Origin: Exophiala sp. HKRS030
Lineage: Eukaryota; Ascomycota; Eurotiomycetes; Chaetothyriales; Herpotrichiellaceae
Assembly: GCA_023897205.1 (NCBI GenBank)
Contig: JAHWDD010000012.1
Coordinates: 992,001-1,056,000, forward strand
Length of the DNA stretch: 64,000 bases
Reading direction: 5' to 3'
In this document: piece by piece, positions 46,119-57,533 of the stretch
Layout of the letters: each line of letters starts with the position of its first letter
Numbering within the stretch: the first letter of the stretch is position 1
Notes under the pieces: generated by a model
The model's input: the letters and a program-made list of their open reading frames with translations, nothing else
Databases searched by the model: none
Told to the model about the DNA's origin: nothing
Made by a program: the position numbers and the translations under genes

Positions 46119-47538
46119 TTATTTGTAGAAATCGAACTTGTCGGCTTCTTGTGCCCCCTTGACCTGGCTGGAATATGCATCCTCCAAATCTGCCTGGATG
46201 ATGTTGTAACGATTCTTCCTCACTGCTCTCAAGCCAGCCTCTTGCATAATCGCCGCGATGATGGCCCCAGATAAGGGATCATTCCTCACAATCAGCGAAT
46301 CCAGATCCACCTCTGGAGACAAGGACATCTTGCTGGCGATCGTAGAGAAGATTAATCGTCGTTCTCGTCGGTCACGTAACGACGGGAATTCAATCTTGCG
46401 GTCGAGACGGCCTGGTCGTAGTAGTGCAGGGTCCAGGGTATCCGCTCGGTTCGTTGCCATGATGACTTTGACGTTACTGGTTTGGTCGAAGCCGTCCATT
46501 TGGTTGAGAAGCTCTAGTAGAATACGCTGAACTTCTCGATCCGCACCAGTTTGCGCGTCGAATCGCTTGGTCGCGATGGCGTCAATCTCATCAATGAAGA
46601 TGATTGCAGGTGAGTTCTCCCTTGCCATACGGAATACGTCCCTCACCATGCGCGGCCCTTCACCCAGATATTTCTGCACAAATTCGGATCCCACCACTCG
46701 AATGAAACTTGCTGTTGTGCTGTTTGCAACGGCCTTGACTAGCATGGTCTTGCCTGTTCCGGGCGGTCCATACAAGAGTACTCCACGGGGGGGATCAATA
46801 CCGATTTGTTTGTAAAGATCAAAATGAGTCAAGGGCAACTCCACAGCCTCTCGGATTTCCTGCTTTTGCATGTCCAAACCACCAACATCGGCATATGTCA
46901 CATCAGGTTTCTCATCTGCTCCGAGCATGGCGATCGACGAATCGGCCTCAGGAGGCAAAATGTCGACAAGGGAATTGGAATGACGATGTAGGGCAACGGA
47001 AGAGGATGGCTTCAGCTTTTCTCGATCGAGTGTTGAGAGGATGCGGACGACATAGTTTGAGCCGGTAGACGATTGCACGATTCCTGTGCTTGAATGAGCG
47101 TTAGTGACAGTCAGAGATAATCCGTTGCTGTATTGCTCACTTTTGGTCAATGGCTTCCATGAATTGCCCAATGACCAAGGGGACGCTTTGTATCCGCTTA
47201 ATCTCTTCCTGGGCTCGGACAAGTTCTCGCTTGAGTGATCTTTCCAATGTGTCAGTATGGTACGCTTGTGAACTGATAGCCATTCCCTACCTCTGTTCAT
47301 CTTTGATGTATTCTTCTTGTAGTTTGATGTATCTATCCACTGTCAACATTTGATCCTTCCACTGACAGACTCCTGCATACTCTAGATGTCTTTGTAGTCT
47401 TTTCAAGGTCGAATATTCGTCTCCATTATCGGCACCAGCTCCTTCTAATGAGTCGATGTCAGGGATGGAATCGGAGATTGGCTGCTTCTTGTGAGGCGGG
47501 ATCGTATGGATCGGATTCTGAATGAGAACGTCTCCCAT
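46119..47538 (-). CDS. RPT3: 26S proteasome regulatory ATPase Rpt3
   Basis: Three exons: 47291-47538, 47141-47239, 46119-47088, 438 residues. It is one of six AAA ATPases of the 19S base that unfold substrates and open the 20S gate. The N-terminal coiled coil includes [46 protein letters not shown], diagnostic for Rpt3. Next come the OB domain ([30 protein letters not shown]), Walker A GPPGTGKT at about 223-230, Walker B IIFIDEID near 285, and the second region of homology [24 protein letters not shown]. The C-terminal HbYX-type FYK docks into the 20S alpha ring. Intron 2 must use the acceptor TTCAAG at 47089-47090; the CAG five bases further in would shift the frame. The ATG at 47538 is the only suitable start. 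Confidence 0.96.
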
Positions 47539-50500
47539 TATGTTGGTGAAGCTTCTTAAAATTGGAGACAACTATGGAGAGAGGAAAAGGAAGGCGAGGA
47601 TCTGATCTATGGACAGATTTTTGGTGATGGCGGCGGTTTGGAAGAATGAGATGTCAACATACTCTGTACCAGGCCGACGCTGGAGTACGCGATCGTTGCC
47701 AAGATGGGGAATGGTCTGGCAGCGCTACGATCACGTGAGTTCACGTGACATTGTTGCTTGTTCCGTGCCTGGCACACTTCTTTGTCACAACTCTTCAACG
47801 ACTTTGGCATGGGACATTTGAAGGACTACTCCATGAAGACGGCGAAGGCTAACAATCAGACAACATTTCTATCGTCTACATGTTTGCAGCAGCTAAGATA
47901 ATATCTCCTGCTAATAATGTTTGAGATCAATTATTCGCGTCCATTTCAAGGATGTGCCCTGGTGATGATCAAGGACAACTCCGTCAGACCTGAACCAATC
48001 GGATGTGGGTCATAACGATGGTAGGGATGTCTCCTTCGTCAACCTCCGAGCTGGAGGAGCGGTGATTGTCTTTGACTTGTTGGAGCGATGAGTCAAAGAT
48101 TCTTGCTTTTGCTCAACGTGTGTATTGATTTCCATACGAAGAAATCAAAGTCGCACCCTGGCTTGAGGAAGGGAGAATAGATTTACACAACTTGCCAGTC
48201 ATCGTATTCCCCAGTGACCCCTGTCGAATCCTCCCATTTAGCCTTTTAATAGAGCAGCGTTAGACAATTTCTACAAGCCACGCAAGCATCACAGAAATCT
48301 GCATTTGTCCCTGCTAGATCTGGCATTTTAATGGTACGATAGTATGTTTCTGGCTGTTCAGGTCCTTGCAGGTGTATGCTTTACACACTCCGAGTCAACT
48401 ATCAATCACAAGACCTCACTCTCACACTGCTTTGGCTGAGCAGTTCGGGCTAGAAGATTACTCCAAAGGCTAATCAGCTAAGCCCGTGGAGCGGTAACCC
48501 ACCGAGCCGGATCTGCCACTATCTGCTCAGGTAATTAGGTTCGAACATGACCCACGAGAGCCAGCAGTAGTCTGGTTTTGCGTCACCACCAACCATCTCA
48601 GGTGAGTTGAATGACTTGGTAAAGGTACTCCGATGGCACAATATCCATAGACATGCAGTAGAGATACATGAAGTGTCGAATAACAGTTCTTCTCCAGCAG
48701 CACACATATAATATCGGGTGCGAGGACAGTGTCGAATTGAACACAGTGTTACTAAAGTCGGTCACACATAGCCTTGAAAGTGGATGCAAAGACAATCACA
48801 AGAATAAAAGCACGCACTAGCCTGGAAGGCTCAATACTTTCCATTAGTAGAAACAGCGATAACTACGTGTGCCCAAGGGCTTAGATGCAGTGGTGCCATA
48901 GAAAAGAGTCAAAGAGTAGCAGAGTAGCTTCGCTTGAGGGGCCGCTGGCGTGTGACACGATGGGAACAAATCGAGGTTTGATGTTCCAAAAACCCTCAGC
49001 ATGCAAGATGAGGGACTACTGAAGCCTGGTCCGTCTGCCCAATCACGGTCCATCTTTGATGCCGCCCGCATGAGCATGAACCGTTAGATGCACAAAATGG
49101 AACATACTATGTAAGCTCTGGTCGTCTCCCGGGTTCTCTTTTTCTCTTCTCTCATTATGCTTATCTGTTGTCTTTACTCCTGATGTGCTTGCTCGAACAA
49201 CCCAGCTGAGGATGTTCGACAGTGGTGAGCAAGATTGCATACGGCTCACGTTCTCTACAACAACATCGTTCGGGCACGAAGACCATATTTACTCGACATG
49301 GCCGATATATATCGGCCTTTCCAGCAAATCCGAAATGTGGCCACAATTATGGTAGAGCCTCGTTGATGAGCAAGAACGTACGATAGAGATGTGGTGCACG
49401 ACTTTGCCGTGAAAACGGCATATTGGCGGCGAAGATGGATCATCCTCAGTAGCTTGACGCACAGGTCGCCAAAGGAAGAGAAAGAAAAAAACTCAATGGT
49501 TTGCCTGGTCGAAATGTTTCATCACCGGGCGGTGGCCGACGGACTGATGGCATGAAGGAGATCTGCCACAAGTACAGGCAACCAGCAATCGCAGATCGCC
49601 AAGCCATAGCAGAGGCTGAAGTAGGAACAAAATCACGATACAACCGGACTGGGGCCTGCCTTTTAAGGAGGAAATGCTGACTGCACACCACTGAACAGAG
49701 TGCATCGAGAAGCAGACGGTCGGTCTATGCTGATCAGGGAGACAACGATTTATTGCCATGCAGTGCAGTGCAGCCCAGCACGCACAGTAGTTGGGAAAGC
49801 CTGGTCCGTAAAAGGTTTAGTATATTTCTCAGGTGACGAGAGGACTGCCAAGGCTGGTAAAGATCCAAGATTGTGGGCAGGCAAAGATGGAAGAAGGGAC
49901 TAAGAGAGCAGGCGTCTACCAGGTATATGTGGTAACGTGGTCTCCAGATGTCCAAGTGTTCAGGTACGAGAGTTTACTCCCATCCCTTATTTCATTGCAG
50001 GGCACGATAGCACAAGATGTGTTGTGTTGTGTTGCAGTTCTCTCAGACATGGCGAGCCGGTAAGGCCGACGTTTGTCCTATTTTTTGCACGGGTGATACA
50101 GCCAATGAGGAGGCTGGGCCTCAAGGCACATGCGAGGCAGGTGCGAGGCGATATTGACGAATGTCACAGGATCTGTGGGAAACCACGCTAATCACTAAAA
50201 GGGATTAGTTCGAAGAGTTCTCAACTTGGCCAAGGCTCATGCTTTGCCCAGGTTGGCCAAAGTTGGCACGAGTGGGCATGAGTTGGCAATAGTGTGGCCT
50301 TTTGTGGGCATTCTAACTGGTCGACGTCCCCCTTCTCCACCCCTTCGGCCTCGAATCAATCTTCGGCCGCCTCCCGCCAGGGCCAAAGGAGGCCACAGAG
50401 GGCCACCAAAGGCATTTCCGTGCATTGTAACCTGATCTGATCACTCTTGCCGCCCGCCGCCGCCTGTGCACTGGTTCACTACTCGTTCACTCGTTCACTC

Positions 50501-51851
50501 GCTCACTCACTCACTCACTCTGGCCACTCTTGCAACTTCAGGCACTTTCTTCCCTCGCCCTGTCCTCAGCCTTCAAGTGGTGATTCTTGATTCTTGATTC
50601 CTGATTCCTGCACTTCCCGTCCACCCCCCCCCAATTGTCATCCTCAGTTTAGGCTCCTCTTTCTTCACCCACTGGGCCTATTCTTCATCCACCATCTGGT
50701 TTCTGGCACTTGGTTCTTGGTTTTTGGTTAACCTGTGCCTGTGCCTGTGCACTGGAAATCTCGTTACTTACCACAGCTTCCGGTCTTATGCCAGTGTGTC
50801 CTGAGTCTTGACTTTACTTACTAGACCGGCCAACGACAAGCAACTACTTAGGCCTCTCCCCCTTACCCTACCTACGTACGACCCGCTGCCGAGTAGGTAC
50901 TAGGTATCCAACAAATCCCCGCCCCTTGCAATTCCTCCTGTTACTCCAATCTTGAGTCTCCAGAGTCCTCTTGTGCAGTGGCTGTTGGGTACGAAAGCAA
51001 AACCACGTATCCAGAAGCAATTGATTGTCCTGTCCGTCTAATTATCATTCTCATCGGTAAGCCTTATCCCATTCCATTCTATGACAATCATAACCTTCTT
51101 TTGCCCCTCCCTCCTACAGTACGGATACAGTCCCTGTGATACCCCTTGCTCAAATCCCGCTTGTCGGCTGGCCTTTTCCCAGCCGCTGTTCTGCTGCACT
51201 TATTTCACCGCACCACATGGGCTCATCGCCCATCATCTCTGACTGTCCACAAATCCATCACTAGCGTCTTGCAACCATCTGAAGCTTCATACAGATCGTG
51301 TTGCACGGCCCAATGGTTTCCAAGTGGAACCTGTGATTGTCCTCGCCCTCGCCCTCGCCGCCAGTCTTTGCCCACGGTCAAGTGCTGCCTCTGGCTAACA
51401 AACGTCCTCCAGTCATCACACCAGCCCCGGCTAAACCCTTTTGGGAATTTTCCATCCCAACTTCGACAGCAGGTCGCCGATTCGGATCTCGCATACCTAC
51501 TGCGCTCTGACGATTCCACTGAACAAGTACCAACCAGGTAAGTAATCGCTATCTGATCCCTTCTCATCTCACCGTCCTCCCTCTTTGATCTGTCTCACGC
51601 TGCTTCGCACCCTCGTCAAGCCATTTCAAAGTAGCAAGACGCGTCTTCATCCCTCACCGGGCGCATCCTTCCAAACCTCGTGTCTATCATCGACCACCTG
51701 GCCTCCATCTATCATGAACCTTCCGCCGACCTCGAGGGTTTATTGCCTTCTTGCTGATGTTCATCCATATGCGATGGTCGCGCGTCCTGTCGAGCCTGTA
51801 CTGATGATTTCTTCTCCCACAGCCAATGGATGACCGAACCTCACCCAAGCC
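47539..51851. other. 4.3 kb divergent region RPT3 / SWI1-like, no gene seen
   Basis: Between two divergent starts. Frames are under 135 codons and overlap on both strands. Features: TTGGCC/TTGGCA-type short repeats at about 50225-50305, a CACT(CACT)n run around 50485-50520, and a CT-rich leader-like stretch from 50.4 kb onward. Two likely 5' UTR introns of the SWI1-like gene lie at 51057-51119 and 51538-51822. The open 131-codon frame at 51146-51541 has no ATG start and ends at the second donor, so it is probably untranslated leader exon. Confidence 0.45.
51538..51822 (+). other. Probable 5' UTR intron of the SWI1-like gene
   Basis: Strong GTAAGT donor, CTGATG branch site at about 51801 and CCACAG acceptor, ending 29 nt before the ATG at 51852. 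At 285 nt it is long for this window. A second, weaker candidate is 51057-51119 (GTAAGC ... CTACAG). Confidence 0.5.
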
Positions 51852-54808
51852 ATGAACCCTTGGCTGAACACCGATTCCTCGACTCCAAACAATCATGCTG
51901 GCTTTGGAGGTCCAATGGATGCAGGCATGTCTTTTCTACAGCCTCCTCAGACCATAAATCCCGCTCAGTTCCAAAACCCGGCCTTCCTCAATGGCGCCGG
52001 CCGCACCGCCTCACCTGCCTTTCACAATCCCGTATATCAAACCAATCCAGTAGTTCCTTCTAAAAGAGCAAGAGAAGACAGTCTGGGCACATCGCCGCGA
52101 CAGGCTCCTGGCGGCCTTCCCGGTTCTCGTTCACAAACACCTGGACGTGCCTCCTTCCCGGGCTTTAATGCGCAAGCAAATGGCGCGCCACCTATGTCTG
52201 GTGCTCCCACTCCTTTCCAACATCTTCAACCTACCACCAATGCCACCCCATCTCCAACTGTGCCTCAGATGAATCAGTTTGGTCAACATCCCGGCAATCA
52301 ACGCGTCGCCACCGCTTCTCCAAGTCCATTCTCTCCTCAACATGCACCTTTACCACACGCTTCGCCGGCCCCTTCCGATCACGCGAGCAGAGTAGGCACA
52401 CCCCATGATAACCCCCAGCATTTTATGCCCAATGGCGGATTCACTCCAGGATTCAATCAACCTCAATTTGGTCAAGCTCTCAATGGTGGTATGCCGCCTA
52501 TGGGTATCAATCCCCAAGGAAATATGGGTCATCCACAGGCAATGTCTCAAGCGCAAAGAAGCTATCAAGCTCAATTGCAGGCTCAGGCACGACAGATGCA
52601 AGCGCAAGCGCAAGCTCAAGCTCAAGCTCAAGCTCAAGCTCGCATGAATGGGATGGTCAACAACGTTCCCCAACCTGGGCAGAATCCCCAGATGCCACAA
52701 GGTCAACAAATCCCATATCCTCAGCAACGGCCCAGCAATCCTGACGAATTTCTGCGTGGACTGCAACAATTCATGACTGCCAGAGGCCGCGCAGTCGATC
52801 CAAACCCAGTTATTGGTGGCAGACATTTACCTCTAGTGCGTCTCTGGGCTCTCGTGGTCAAGAATGGAGGTTCTCAAAAGTTGACCAAGTTGGGCCAATG
52901 GGGTGCACTTGCTCAGCAGATTGGCTTCCAAGGCCCGCAGATAATGCAAGCCGCGCAAGAACTTCAATTGTTCTGGGCTAACAATCTTGCTGCGTATGAA
53001 ACGGCCCTACAAATGTCGCAGCAAAAGCAAAGAATGGCACAAGCTTCAATGCAGCAAGGGGTTCCTCCCCAGATGTCACCAACCAAGGAGATACATCCGC
53101 CACAGGATTCTGTGCACCATAGAACGCCATCAGTGAATGGACAACCGGTACCACATCTCCAGCAGTCCACGGCGAATGGCTTTGCTCAACCTCCACACCC
53201 ACAACCACCTCAGGAGCCACCTGTGACCCCCAACAACATCGTCGCCAGAGCATGTCTAGGCAGTTTGATCCTCAGCAACTAGATGCTATTCAAGCCCAGA
53301 CGCAAGTACAGACCCCACAAAAACGACCACAGAGTAGTAGCATTAAAGAAGTTGAACCGGAGCCCGACTATAGTAAGCCTCTTGCAAAACCGATGCAAGA
53401 GCCGTTCAAGCCTGATATTCTACCGCCGAGTCGACTGCATGGCCCTGTCAATGTGGATGAAGTTTTCATACTTGGTCAGCATATCGCAGATCTCAAACCT
53501 GTCGTGCCAAGTGTGCGGGAGATGGGTGTTATTGATATTCATGCTCTGACCATGGCTATAAAATCTGGAATGCACGCCGAGACCCGCCTAGCCCTTGACA
53601 CCTTGGTCATGCTTTCAACCGAATCTGCCTTGCAATTGTCTCTGGTGGATTGTGATGATCTCATGGATACACTATTGGATTGTGCAGAAGATCAAGTCGC
53701 TTTTCTGGGTGAGCACTCCACCGAGGTCTCTGACGACATGTCACTCTCATCTTACGAAGAACTTATCCGATTATGTCGAAACGAAAATGAATCCCTTCAG
53801 GATACACCGGAGTTTGGTACTGTGCAGTATGATCTAGAAAGAGCTGCTGATCGGCTGATATGCATTACAACTCTGATACGAAACTTCTCTTTTTATGAGG
53901 CGAATTTCGGTGTTTTGGGTCAAGCTGATGTTCTCAAGCTACTCAGTACCATTATTCGCTATCTTGGGACATCCGAATTGTTCCTCAGGTCGAACAGAAA
54001 CACCTTGGACTTCATGAAGGACGTGGTTATTTATCTCAGCAACCTCTCCACCTCTCTGCAACTTCCTGGAAAAGAAGAAGCACTCTGTATTCTTCATTTC
54101 CTTCTCGCCTTTGCGCCTGTACCAGCACCAACCTCGACCATTTCGAATAAAGTGTCTTTTACAATGTATACACCGTCTTCTCACAAATACATGCCTTCGG
54201 CGGTCGACAGTCTGGCCAAACTCTTGGCTCGAGACGAACCAAACAGAACTTATTTCAAAGCAATCTTTGCGGCTGACGCTCATTCGTCACCACCATATGA
54301 CCTTCTGACTCGAACATTTGGATTGGCCATATCCCCAATCCCCGCCAGCTCAAATCATACCCGAACCATTATTGAGACCCGCAAACCATTTCTACTGCAA
54401 GGCATGTTAGCTGCAGAAATAGTTGCTGGCCTTGCTCCAGGTTCTGATCATCCTCTGGCCAAGATGTGGTTAGCATCAGATGATGGCTTTGCCGGCAATC
54501 TTCTCCGCCTCGTATCAACTTTGAGTGCCGACCGAACGACACAAACAGTACCTAGGCATGCTCAACAAACCAACAATCGGACAAATCCCGAACAAGACAT
54601 CAATGGATATGGTGCAATTACTAACCGCGCCCTAGCAGTTTTAAAGACCTTGGTGCAGAAAGCCAGGACAATTGACCAAGACGGCCTGACGGTCGTTCCA
54701 CTTGGAGTTATGCCTAAAAAGGAAAGCCTATTAGGCGCAATGATACAAAAAGACATTGATCCTGGCATTCTACGACAACTTTGCGTCTACGCAGGTTTGG
54801 AAGAATAA
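51852..54808 (+). CDS. SWI/SNF chromatin-remodelling subunit Swi1-like (ARID protein), frame broken once
   Basis: About 985 residues after repair, no introns in the coding part. Swi1 is the ARID/BAF250-type subunit that helps recruit SWI/SNF to promoters. The first 290 residues are Gln/Pro/Asn-rich and disordered, with a Gln-Ala dipeptide repeat near residues 250-265. The ARID domain lies at about 297-385 (NPDEFLRGLQQFMTARG, HLPLVRLWALVVKNGGSQKLTKLGQWGALAQQIGF, ELQLFWANNLAAYE). The C-terminal half is the helical BAF250_C-like domain (VREMGVIDIHALTMAIKSGMHAETRLALDTLVMLS; LICITTLIRNFSFYEANFGVLGQADVLKLLSTIIR; LDFMKDVVIYLSNLSTSL), ending LRQLCVYAGLEE. The frame slips at the five-base C run 53227-53231: VTPNN out of frame, versus VTPQQHRRQSMSRQFDPQQL with six C. 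Literal reading stops at 53280-53282. The start at 51852 (MNPWLN) is typical. Confidence 0.88.
52599..52640 (+). repeat. CAAGCX hexamer array coding for Gln-Ala repeats
   Basis: Seven hexamer units (CAAGCG then CAAGCT) inside the SWI1-like gene, encoding (QA)n. Expansion or contraction would keep frame, so this is a likely polymorphic site. Confidence 0.85.
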
Positions 54809-55906
54809 TTGATGGTTGGAAAGACACCAGCAAGAAGTCTAGGGTAGTGGGCAGTGTATGTGTATAGCTACAATTCGATTAGCATAGGTAGATCCAAGTT
54901 GGAAAGACCGAGAAGAGTTCTGTCTTGCGTGGCTTGTATACCAAAACATAGCGTGTATGTTATTCAATTTAAACCACGACCCCAGTCGCGACCATGTTCT
55001 TTCACGTACGAGCTTTCGAAAATTCAAATTCAAAGATGTCCTCTTGAGACGGACGACTACTAAAGCTGGAGTGAGGCCAGGCCACCGACAACCTGCCCCA
55101 TATCAAAGTCGTACACAAATGTCAATTAGCTTGAATGAGGACCAGTCAGTCAATCAATCATTGTCCTTGTACTTGTACTTGTCCTCCGTATATGATAATA
55201 CAGTCAAGTTTGCGCCAGATTACCTTTCCCATCAAGACCACAGAACGAGGAGGACTCAGGCTTTTCCTAGCCTTACAAGGAAAAGAAAGAAAGAAAAAAA
55301 GAAAGGGAGAAGTTTTCTCTATATGGCCATGATGTGTCTACTTGATTCTTTCTTTCTTTCTTTTCTTTTTTTTTCTGAATGTTCACTTTTTGATTTGATT
55401 TGACTATGGTATGGTACAGAGAAAAAATCCACCCAAAAAAAGAAAAGAATCCGATCGGGAGGCACGGGAGAGCCTTGTCCTTGGTTGAGTTGCGGGATTA
55501 CAGTGCTGTTCTCCCAAGGGGGATTTGGACTCTACGGTGGAGACAGGCGATGGGTGGGCTTTGTGTGTCTGGTTTGTGTTGCTTGTGTAGATATGAGTTT
55601 CAAAAACCCGGATCGGGTTTCTTGGGAAGCCCTGCTTGGAGAGGTCATCGCTTTTGTGTATATATTTTATATATATAGACATGTGCAGGACTTGCAGTTC
55701 CGGCATTGTAGGGACACGCAGATTCCTTCCGCCAGGAGTTTTCTATGTTGTGTTGTGTTGTTCATTGTTATACAAATATGGTCGAGCATTGCGAACAGGG
55801 TTTATTACAATCCTCTTCCGCTCTTGGACCCGGATTCACGCCCTGGCCATGCGGCACTATCTGCTCAAGGCCACTGTCCCAGGGTCCAATCACTGATAAT
55901 ATACCC
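54809..55906. other. Spacer between convergent genes
   Basis: About 1.1 kb of 3' flank of the SWI1-like gene and of mL49. It contains a long T-rich pyrimidine tract near 55345-55376 and A-rich runs at 55270-55305. No gene seen. Confidence 0.5.
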
Positions 55907-56616
55907 TTAGAACCCCGACAGCTGCGCCCACTTCTTGACCTCTGCTCCCCTCCAGCCGCGGATGATGACCTGTCTGGAAACAGGGTTTACTGAGACCGTC
56001 TCCTTGCGACGACCCTTGACATCCACAATGTACTGCTCCAGACCCAGTGCCGTGCGAATCGTCGCGGCCAATTCACTCAAGTTGCCTGTGACTTTGCGAA
56101 TGCAGGTGATCTGTTTGGTGCCGCCGGACTTGGACGTTTCGTAGATTGGGAGGTTGTTGGAGGGTGTGCGTGAGATGATGAAGGGAAGATGTGACGAGGA
56201 GGTGGCTTGTGGTGTTGTAGAGGCCGTGTCTAGCGAGGATGGCGAGAATGATGACGGCGGAGGAGGAGCTTTCTTTTGTGTCGGTGGGAGTGCTGTCATG
56301 TTCTGCGCGCGGATTTCTGCTGCGAGGCCTGGTTTGTCGGGTGGTCATGTCAGTACGAGAACAAGAAAAACGCTGTAGTACCCAATGATGGAGTTTAACT
56401 ATGCATGTGTACGCAGGAGGCCAGCGGAAGAGACCACATACGTTTCTCACGGAATGCAGCCTTTTGCTTCCGGTGCAGTCGGTCGAGTAAGGTGATTTTG
56501 GCGTATTTTTCGCGTGGCATCCAGAGCGATTTACTCCGTATTTGCTGCTGACATAGTGGCTGTTGTGGGTGCAGCATGGCCCGGAGCAGTGAGGTCGAGG
56601 GAGGTCTCATGGCCAT
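55907..56616 (-). CDS. Mitochondrial large ribosomal subunit protein mL49 (Img2)
   Basis: Two exons, 56442-56616 and 55907-56328, 198 residues. The intron (113 nt) splits the Arg codon after REK. Img2/mL49 is a structural protein of the mitochondrial 54S subunit, needed for mitochondrial genome maintenance in yeast. The N-terminus (MAMRPPSTSLLRAMLHPQ, then QQIRSKSLWMPREKYAKITLLDRLHRKQKAAFREKR) is basic with few acidic residues, as for a matrix-targeting sequence. A Pro/Ser linker leads to the Img2 domain at about residues 105-198: LPFIISRTPSNNLPIYETSKSGGTKQITCIRKVTGNLSELAATIR, then the strand QVIIRGWRGAEVKKWAQLSGF, the typical end. An in-frame ATG further upstream (SCNSELPALPCRLYPRYAKSLAHLT before MAM) is an alternative start. 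It sits 3' to 3' with the SWI1-like gene. Confidence 0.9.
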
Positions 56617-57533
56617 GGTGAGGTGAGCAAGACTTTTGGCGTAACGTGGATAGAGGCGGCAGGGTAAAGCTGGTAACTCAGAGTTGCAAGACATGAGGTT
56701 GCGAACTAGTGGATGCCAAGATCTTGTAGATCTAACCTGCACCTAACCCCGATCGGGACCACTGTGACGCCGCCCTATGGTCAGTCAACCTTGCCTCACC
56801 AATAGCCAACACTCATTGCTGTTGCTGGTTCGTGTAAAGCGTTTGATATTGTTCGGGAGCACAAAACCAGGCCACTTACAGCTTGCGATCAAGTGATGAA
56901 TGAGACGATGGGATAATGGGGTAGGCCCAAGCAGCTGCAGCCAGAATGGCTCGTGGAGTGCATGATTGATGTTCTGTGAGCATTCCGGCAGCATTTCGGC
57001 AGCATTTGGCAGGAATCACGTTCCCCTTACCCCTTCGCAAGCTATCGGCTTCTACGCCTTGCTCCAAAAATTCAAGAGTCAAGCATTCTCGTCCGAGTCG
57101 ATGGATAATTTACTACGCAACGGAGCAGGTAACAAAAGGCTGTCTGGTCTCTCGGGATTCTCCACCAGAGACAAGCCAACCGCCATTCGCCATTGGGACC
57201 AAACAAGCCACCCTTTAGATAGAGCATACAATTCGCTTTCTATCTCCCATTCAATATCTCCGGACTCATCTTCGAGAAGCGAAGTGCTATATTGGAACTG
57301 TATGGTACTGAGTGCTGAGGATTGTTATGATTTGGATTGAAGAAGGCGGCAGAGCTACCCGCCGAGTCGCTCCTGCCGCTAGTCATGACTAGCTTCCGGC
57401 GCCGACTGATCTCAGCGCGGATCTCTGGGTTTTAAAAAAGAACCTTATTTCAAGCTCTTGCTATTACTCCATCTTCCCTACCAAACGGAATGCCTAGATA
57501 TCACGATGATCCGACCGCAAAGCGCAAGAGAAC
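56617..57533. other. Intergenic spacer, no gene seen
   Basis: About 0.9 kb upstream of mL49 and downstream of the next minus-strand gene. The 124-codon frame at 56966-57340 on the + strand has no recognisable domain and no coding-like composition. Confidence 0.45.

Noticed and set aside
51146..51541. 131-codon frame upstream of the SWI1-like gene as a separate gene
   Set aside because: No ATG start, ends within a strong splice donor; best read as spliced leader.
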